NCBI GenBank assembly: GCA_000310025.1
Contig: FN649737.1
Span: forward strand, 3,193,396-3,257,395
DNA length: 64,000 nt
Reading direction: 5' to 3'
Origin: Ectocarpus siliculosus
Lineage: Eukaryota; Sar; Phaeophyceae; Ectocarpales; Ectocarpaceae
The notes under the pieces were generated by a model that saw only the letters and a program-made list of their open reading frames with translations, was not told the origin of the DNA and did no database searches. Position numbers and translations under genes: made by a program. Positions 50,228-64,000 of the stretch are shown here, piece by piece (position 1 is the stretch's first letter; each line of letters starts with the position of its first letter).

Positions 50228-51998
50228 AGCCGGTGAAGCTAGGGGAGGGGTGAGCGTTGAAGGAGTTTCGTTTGTCTCTCCTCCCCTCTGTGTTTGCGTC
50301 CACCCTCCGGCGATCGGTGTGTCTGAAGCGGCAGCGATCTCGAAAGCAGGGTGCACGTGTGTATAGTTAACCCCACCCTCTCATTTTGGTCTCTGCTGCG
50401 GAGGGGTGTGCGGCCTTTGTCGATATGTGTCGGAGCTGTGTCCCTTTGTCCGTCCTCCTCGGGGACGGTGCTGTACTCCAACGATTGGGAACCGCGCCCC
50501 TAACCGCCTCGCTTCCCGTGAAGACGTTTCGGTATAACCCCTGAAGGGGACTTTGAATAGTGTAGTGCACGCTTAGGAATATTCATGTTGTACATGGATA
50601 TTCATGTTGTACATGGATGGACGGAGGAGATTTAGAAACGAACACGGATCGTGCGGCCGGCCTAGAAAATTCGCTTATGGCTGATACGCGGTGCACCGCA
50701 AGGCTTGTTCGCTTTCTTCTCGTATGTACGAGCTCGAGCTGGGATGCTGAACTCCGAGTCCCGGCAGGCGACAGCGGAAGCCGCCTACTCCGTCTGCAGG
50801 CGGTGCTCTGTGGAGCACTGCATCATGTCCTGTTCTTGAACAGGCACGCCCGGCCTGTCGGTCCACTTTACCCAACCCCCTCGCGGAGAAGGCTTCAAAG
50901 AACGAACGCACTGAGAAACGCGTACCGCCATGGTACCCAAACGTCTTGAATTGGATATTGCGGTTGGACCTATCCACCGCCAGGAAAGTTTTGGCCTTGT
51001 GTCCAGCGAGGGGCGCTCCTGAAAACGATCCCTGGGGGAAGATATTACAAGGGTCATGCTGTCGCTAGAAGAAGAGCGATGTTGCGGTTGATGCATGCGG
51101 CGGTTGCGGGAATTGTATTCTGGGAAAGATGGCTAAGTTTGTTGTCGGTAAACGCAAAAGTGTCGTTTATTGTGGATGGAATTTCGTTTATTGTGTGTAA
51201 AACTAACATGTCAAAATTCATCGTTGTTGGAAACCGGTGTCACGAAGAATAAATCTCGCGTACCCCCTTCTAGACACTTGTGGAGGAGAGCACGTGGTAT
51301 GTCGTAGTCGTAGGTCGTTGCGCTGGTGAGCTCGAGAGGAAACTACGGGAGTACGTGACCACGCCGAAGAATGGAGGCCCTAGCCAACATAGGTGGCCAC
51401 AATGTATATTTTCCGGCCCACACATACCTTTTCTTTCGAAGGTGGGGATACGGAAAAAGTACGGAAAAAGTCACGAGGTCCTTTTTGCTTTTGGTTGGTT
51501 TCTGTTTTTTTCTGGTGATGTGATGATGCATAGTTGAATGATCGAGTACAACTTTGGGACCCGTAGCAGTCGTCGGATTTCCACGGCTGGGTACAGCTGA
51601 CGTGCGAATAGAAAGAGACAGTGTTGAGGGGGAGACGGGCGCGAGACATGCGTTTCTAGCGCTAACTCCTACCCCCCCCCCCCCCCTCTCTATTCCCAGT
51701 GAGGATCTAGAAACCATAGACAAACGATAAAGCAACTGGAAAGGAGAAGATTAAGCGGGAAGTTTGCGAGCTCAGTCAATTGTGCCCCCATCGGTCTGAA
51801 ACTAAACGCACCCTTGGTATAGGTAGCTTATGGCGCTGGTGTATGTGTTTCTGGTCTTGGAACGCATACGGTTTAGGCTATAGGCTAGCACTGACCGATC
51901 AGCGCACGGAGACTTTTCGTGAGAGAACCGCTGCCTGCGCCAACGTCGAGGATGTCCAGCAAAGCCGTGTCCTTGGCTGACAGGGATCCACTCACCGA
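50228..51998. other. Intergenic and 3' flank of the large gene
   Basis: Holds a 20-bp direct duplication (ATATTCATGTTGTACATGG, twice from about 50579) and a poly-C tract near 51671-51687. No coding series was recognised. Confidence 0.4.
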
Positions 51999-52018
51999 TT
52001 AGTGGTTGTTGAGCTTTC

Positions 52019-52517
52019 CTACCGCGCGTGACAGGGGGGGCGTTGCGACCTCCCCTGTTGGTATTGCGAGATCAACGACCCCGCTACCACCACCATCTTC
52101 TCGCACAACGGGTTCACGGCTCTTGTGTAGCTGTGCACCTCGTAAACTCCCCACAGGTTGCCGTCGACAACGACGGCCACTACCAGCGATGTCGTAGTGC
52201 CCATGTCTCGAAGATCGAGGAGGCAGTCTGTCGGTGAAGCTCTGAACGCACTCATCACGGATGAGGTCAAGCGTTGGCATCGTATTGTCCGGGACTGCGC
52301 AAGCTGATACGGCCGGGGCGGAGATGTTCCTGACGTTGTTCAGCTGGAGCATCATCTCCCCTGTGTTTGCAGAGAGATCTGAAGCCGGGAAGCGGAGGTT
52401 GAGGCACGAGGCCATTGCGTAGAGAGCTGGCCTGATGCTCTCATGGACAATCTCGTTGGTGCCGTCAGCGGCCAAACGGTCGACTATTCCCCTGTCGTAC
52501 GCAGATATATGCTCCAC
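52019..52517 (-). pseudogene. Phytochrome-type GAF domain remnant
   Basis: From 52517 the minus strand reads VEHISAYDRGIVDRLAADGT, VHESIRPAL, LNLRFPASDLS, LNNVRNISAP, DECVQSFTD. Near 52230 an extra four bases shift the frame and it continues CLLDLRDMGTTTSLVVAVVV, DGNLWGVYEVHSYTRAVNP. This is the bilin-binding GAF order of phytochromes (YDR, F-PASDIP, R-x-I-D, YL-x-NMG-V-x-x-S, DGxLWGLxxCHHY). The usual DIP is DLS and the residue after the PCH-like site is not His. A TAA directly precedes the first codon and no start is present. PAS, PHY and kinase parts were not found nearby. I read it as a broken gene fragment; an exon of a gene with sequencing errors is the alternative. Confidence 0.6.
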
Positions 52518-53642
52518 TTAGGGCGCCCCTTCAAGCTGCGGTGGAGCGCGTCGAAAAACGGACCGACGGGGATGCACGCCATCAAGTCCGCGACCTCGTG
52601 AGTCCGCGACCTCGTGATTGAGAAGACCGGACGTGGAATCAAAGCAGGTGCTGAGCGGTCCGTGCTTGGGTTCAAGATCAAATCACTCCCCGAATTTGCT
52701 TCGTATCACGGTTCAGGTCAAAGTCTGGTACATGGCCCTCTCGGATCATGTCGCATAGGTAGAGCTCGGCATGTGAAGTAGGGAAATGAGCAGTGGCTGC
52801 TGCGTTTTGGTTGGCCGTTGGGGGCACAAGGTCGGCTCGGGGCTCGCTTGTGGCGGGCCTCGAGAAGAAGCGAATCATTGCCGAGCACTCCAGGAAGAAA
52901 GCAGAACAGAGATGCTTCCCGCGAAAGCTCGGCCGTCGAGCTCGCCCTGGATCCATGGAGCGCGAATCACGTTTGTTTGCCGCTGACATACGAAGTGCTC
53001 GTCCCCGGAGGTCTGCGTGATCTTCGACGGCGAACACACGGCCGATGCCATCCACAAAACCTTGGCTCTTGGGCATTGCATGGGCTTCTGCCACTACTGC
53101 TGAAGACCAGGTGTTCTTGCGAGGCTTGGTGTGAGCAAGAGAGGTAACAACGTCGAAGACGGGCCGATACAAGTTTTGTCTTGTACTGGGTTGCGACAGA
53201 AACTCCCTCAAGTTGATAGCCGTGCGTGCCTTAGCGGTTGTCTTCACAGCCGGCAAACAGCAGCATGGCCACATCCAGTTCGTCACAGTTCCGACCAAAC
53301 GTCCACAGTCAGATTGTCCCATCTGAAAACACCGCTTTCAGCTGACACAACGACACGGGACGAGAGCGCGGGCAGAAAGCCGCGGCGGACTATTCAGCAA
53401 AGCATAGCCTGCCCTCCCTCTTGTAATATTGAAGCACAACGGATAGAGACGTTCAAGAATGAATTTCACGAAAGAGACGCATCCATGCAGCAGCAGAAGC
53501 CGTAAGTTGGTCCCGACACGCCGCGGGGATAAGCGTACATTGTTTCGTTGCATCCTTGTCCCGCTGGATGAAAAAGACAATACATTCGCGACTATGCACA
53601 ACCCGCTGCCGCAAGAAACACATCGAAGCACCGGAGACGCCG
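52518..53642. other. No confident gene; short frames upstream of the GAF remnant
   Basis: Minus-strand frames at 52678-53322 are long but Arg/Ser-rich in places and match nothing I know. A 16-bp direct duplication (GTCCGCGACCTCGTGA, twice) lies at about 52587-52617. If the GAF remnant belongs to a larger decayed photoreceptor gene, its other parts could lie here, but no motif supports this. Confidence 0.35.
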
Positions 53643-56600
53643 TCACAACTCGCCCTCTCCCGCTGACGGTGGCGTTTGCTGCTGCCCTGGCAAACCTTTC
53701 CCGAGCGGGTCGTCTCCTCGATAGTGCTTGAGCAGGAGAGTAAACACCAGAGCGCACAGGCACACGAACGTCAACCTCAAGGCCTCCTCGGCGAGCGCCC
53801 GCCGCCAGGAGGGCTCGTCTTCTTCCTTTCCGGTCCCTACCTCCGCTCCCGCCGTTGCATCATGCAACCCCTTCGCCGTCGCTCCCTTTCGACGCTGCAG
53901 ACCACTGCTGCTGCCATCGCTTGTTGATGTTGGTCGTCCTGTTTGGTCTACCGCGTTCCCGCCGGAACCGGAGGTTGCGGCGGCAGACGCTTGCCCGGGC
54001 TGGTTTCAAGAAAAATATGAACAGCAGGGGCGGGGGTGAAACAAAGCGAAAGAAAATCGGAAGAAGGAGCAAGAGGTGGGGTACACGACGATGAGGCGCT
54101 CGCTACATACCGCGAAGGCACGGACCAAGAACCCCACGCATGTAAACCACCGACAACCATCTTCACCGGTGCTGGTGTTGTGCCTCCTGTTGTTCATGTG
54201 TTGTTCAAACATGTGCCTCTGCTGTTTCTGGCCCCATTGTAACGCTGCATTTATCTGTTGTTACATAAGGTTTGTCGTTGGTGGTACAGTACATTGCTGT
54301 GAATCACGTTTGAGCAGCTACCGTTGATACGGCCACTACTGCTATTGCCTACCTGGTCAAGATTATCGTAAAGCCCCTTCCCAGCAAGCACGTGTGAGAG
54401 CGGCAGTCCAATGGAGGCCTGCTTGCACAAACTCTGAAGCTCCGCCATACGGGAGCACACAGATTGTATTCTGAGCAGCACCAGGAAGTTAGAGGGAATG
54501 CAATCAACATCGACATGGGGGATGACGTGCACGATGGATTGGGGGAGGGGACCTGATACTGATGAAACATTTCGCTGCATCAAGGTCCAAGCCCAAGTAC
54601 TACTTGAGCGCCGAATGATAACGTTCGCAATCATCGACCATGTTGGTTTTATCGGCTGATCCGAACGGATTGCCCCCAACACATGCGAACAGGTGGTGGA
54701 AACGCATCAGTTAGTGGAGCTACAACAGCAGCTTGTAGTGTAGTACTGTAGCCAATTCTCCCACCCACGTTCTACAAGCCAATTCTCGGGGATTCGACAC
54801 ATGAAAAACTATCACATCGCTTGAACCACGGCCATCATGCCATCATGGATGAGGCATTTCTGCTCTCATCTACCATTCCATCAACCGATGACCGGGAAGT
54901 TTGTCGTAGAAAACGAGAAGCCGGGATTCCTTGGGCAGATGTTTCGTGCAACTTCCGTTATCTGTGACTGCAAAAACGAAGGAACATCCTTGATCTAGTA
55001 GAAAATACTGGGCAAGCACATGTGTGTTACGTGTTTTCCAACCTTATATTGTCTGTTTTGTTTGTTGTTTTGGGGACGACATTTCACGCACTCCAGAGTT
55101 CTCTCTGTTACCCGGGTGAAACAAGTTCAGTTCACCACGATGGATGATGTTTTCTCTTCTTTCTTGGAAACCACCTACCTGTAGTTGTCCTCCATGAGCT
55201 CGTCCGCGTGGTCTTGAGACATCCTGTTCTGCCCAGTCCAGTGCTCCAGAGCCCTTTTCACGTCGGTGTTCCTCAAGTCATCTTGCAGGAGCTGGATAAA
55301 CGAAGGGCCGCAAGAAGTAAACACGGACATGTATGCATGCCCATATTTTTCCGTGAGACAACCTTACCCCGGGGCTGCTCAGTCTTCTGCCCAGAACTAT
55401 CGAACGCGACATCTCAATGACAACAACAGGAGCGAAACCAACGCATGATGGTGTTTCCCGCTGATAGCAAGCCCTCGACAAAAGCAAACGTCTGATGATG
55501 CTCATGTCGACGGACACAGGTCAAACCAGGCCTGTTTGTCCTACTTGGCCAGACGGGGGGGAGGGTGTCACCTTGTCTCGCGCGAGAGCTCGAAGCATTC
55601 CGTCCACCCTGTCCAACGCCTCTTGCCGCGAGCCAGTCGCACCTGCAGAGCGCGCCCAAGGTTAGGTGCGGGGAGGAGACGGTCGCTGATCGCAGCCGGT
55701 TCGTAAATATAGTGTTGCCCCGGACTTGAACCTCTAGTTTTGGCCGGGGGGTTCAAAGTTCCTCGGGTTGTAGCATGTAAAATGGCCAGTGTATGGGTTT
55801 AAGGGTTTATTAACAGCTCATAACGGTGTGCGCGTAAACTGTTCGTGAGGTGGATTATGCCATCCTTACGAAGGCTACTGCGGTAGTACTCATGTGTGGT
55901 TTTGAGCTATGCAGGTGCGCATGTGCGTGACCGTCCATCGGTCATTTGGATCTTCGGGGTATCTCCGGTAGCAGGATCTTTGGCAAGTTGTCGCGCGTTC
56001 CTTGCTGTCATGTGTTCCGAGTTCCGAATGCGTCTTGCGACTGTTGCTCGCGTGCCTCGGTGTTGGTGATGCACCTGGGTGCCCACTCTCTTCCGTTGCT
56101 TGTGTCTATGAGGACGACCAATAAAACGACTTTACCATCTCTTCACATTGTCAACCGGGACAGCCGTGCTCATCCAGCAGCACTCGGCTTGGGGCCAATC
56201 AACATAAACGCTCAACTTGCGGGTCCCCATCCATGTCGGGCTTCGCGCCTGTGCGTTCGGCGATTTGGATCCGTCATCACGAATCAGTTCTGAAATGTGT
56301 CCCATCCACCTCCTCAGGATACGATGCGGCCGTGTAGGCGAATGTGTACGTCTTCTTGTGCGAAAAACCGATTTCGTAGCTGTTGCCGTGGCGGGATATA
56401 GGTGGTGGCTATGGCTCCTTGGCGACAGAGCGAGAAAGGAAAGATGTGGAAGAACATTCAAGGTCAGCGTGGTCTGTAAACAAACCCGCAGCTAATTTTT
56501 AGAGCCTGAGGTGGGCACTGCATCTGATCTACAATAGTGCTGCTGTAGACTTGCGCTCTTAGAACCAGCTGCACCTGCTGAGAGAAGATCCGCCACCTCG

Positions 56601-57140
56601 ACAGCAATCATGATACCTATCATTTCATCATTTCGGACTAGGGTTGATGATCAACATCATGCCCGCACTACCCTGATCGCGAACGCCAACCACAAGATTG
56701 CCACACGCCGAATTTGTGTGGCTAACCGGAGGTGGTGAATCGCAGCATGATGAATACCAGTACTGCTGTTCTTTCAGTCAGTACAGCGGCTTGTTCGCTG
56801 CACGGCTGGCTCTATCGTCCTCTACACTTGCGTCATCCATCGCGGATGTAAGCAAATCTTACTCGTGATACAGAGGCTGACAAAACAAAACACGTACTTC
56901 AAGACATACCACCGCCGTATGCGACCAAGACACTGCCAACTGCAAACCTTGCTGGCTGTGCCTTGCGATCCTGAACACGAGGGCTTGCACTACCGCTCGC
57001 TGGCCGACGCGGGGCAATAATTTTCGAAATACCCGGTGCAATTTGGAGTAGTGTAACGTACGAGGCCTGTTACAGGAATCAGGTATTACAGTGCAATTAC
57101 CTGCGGGCATGGCTGCTTCGCGACCTTCAGCCCAAGACAT
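53643..57140 (-). CDS. Tail-anchored membrane protein of unknown function, five exons, 232 residues
   Basis: Exons on the minus strand: 57140-57101, 55642-55572, 55291-55179, 54470-54353, 53999-53643. All introns are GT-AG and all phases agree (1, 0, 2, 0). The protein starts MSWAEGREAAMPAG, followed by a helical stretch (EALDRVDGMLRALARDK), then VKRALEHWTGQNRMS, ELMEDNYR, MAELQSLCKQASIGLPLSHV and GLYDNLDQ. A Gly/Ser-rich linker leads to one hydrophobic span (LTFVCLCALVFTLLL) about 30 residues from the C-terminus, with no signal peptide. That topology places the N-terminal part in the cytosol, anchored to the ER or another membrane after translation. The HWTG-x-NR motif was not assigned to a known family. 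The start codon is 202 bp from that of the divergent coiled-coil gene. Confidence 0.7.
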
Positions 57141-57342
57141 GTTCAGCCCTCGCCTGATGCCTGCGGTAGGTCAAGTTGAACAGCAGCGTCTGTGCGATGA
57201 TGCGGCGGTAACGGGGGGGGGCATCATGGAAAATATCAGTTTGCTCCCCCGTCATTTCCAGCTCGCGGGGACCCTCTCCCGCGTTGGGTGTCAAACTGCG
57301 CTGTGCTGCACAGCGAAGCTTGCTCCCATCGAGAGAGCAGCC
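57141..57342. promoter_or_regulatory. Candidate bidirectional promoter
   Basis: The 202 bp between two divergent start codons must hold the 5' untranslated regions and promoters of both the tail-anchored and the coiled-coil genes, unless a non-coding first exon lies elsewhere. No TATA box is evident. A G8 run lies near 57215. Confidence 0.35.
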
Positions 57343-63967
<6,625 letters not shown>

Positions 63968-64000
63968 GTGAATTTCTTGGGGAGCCCTGGGGGGGGGGGG

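Overview
This window is eukaryotic nuclear DNA. Coding sequence lies in short exons (about 40-700 nt) joined by GT-AG introns, and the DNA between is full of microsatellites, minisatellites, decayed retroelements and small DNA transposons. No rRNA, tRNA, operon or bacterial-type signal was found. Very intron-rich genes, a cytosolic-type HSP70, a phytochrome-type GAF remnant, a CAP-Gly exon and Copia, LINE and hAT-like elements together suggest a stramenopile alga, perhaps an Ectocarpus-like brown alga. That is inference; nothing in the sequence names the species.

Layout. 1-1.6 kb: two minus-strand coding pieces, a 5' gene end running off the window and a CAP-Gly exon. 1.85-3.5 kb: a short, internally deleted Copia element with both LTRs, then the first of three copies of a small inverted-repeat element. 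5.2-9.1 kb and 15.3-19.2 kb: two diverged copies of one ~3.9 kb unit. The right copy is a four-exon gene with one apparent 1-nt lesion. The left copy is a pseudogene with local fold-back rearrangements, including an inverted but splice-competent copy of exon 3. Between them lies a minus-strand BTB/POZ (KCTD-like) gene. 19.97-21.39 kb: a 1.4 kb hAT-like non-autonomous element with an exact 8-bp target duplication.

21.4-26.6 kb (minus): a five-exon HSP70 with frameshifts, a nonsense codon and loss of its normal stop, so it is probably a decaying duplicate. Head to head with it, 27.0-50.2 kb (plus), lies the most striking locus: a gene of at least 26 exons, about 1,500 codons, for a secreted or cell-surface type I membrane protein built from tandem PPC-like beta domains. 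The phase agrees at every exon junction but one. A degenerate LINE sits in a late intron. An assembly gap in this gene is flanked by a false duplication: the sequence after the Ns is a badly called re-read of the sequence before them.

52-52.5 kb (minus): a broken phytochrome-type GAF domain. 53.6-57.1 kb (minus): a complete five-exon, 232-residue tail-anchored membrane protein of unknown function. It is divergent, 202 bp apart, from a plus-strand coiled-coil gene that runs off the right edge.

Gene models were made by reading splice sites and codon phase by eye, without transcripts. Family names rest on recognised motifs and were not checked by database search.
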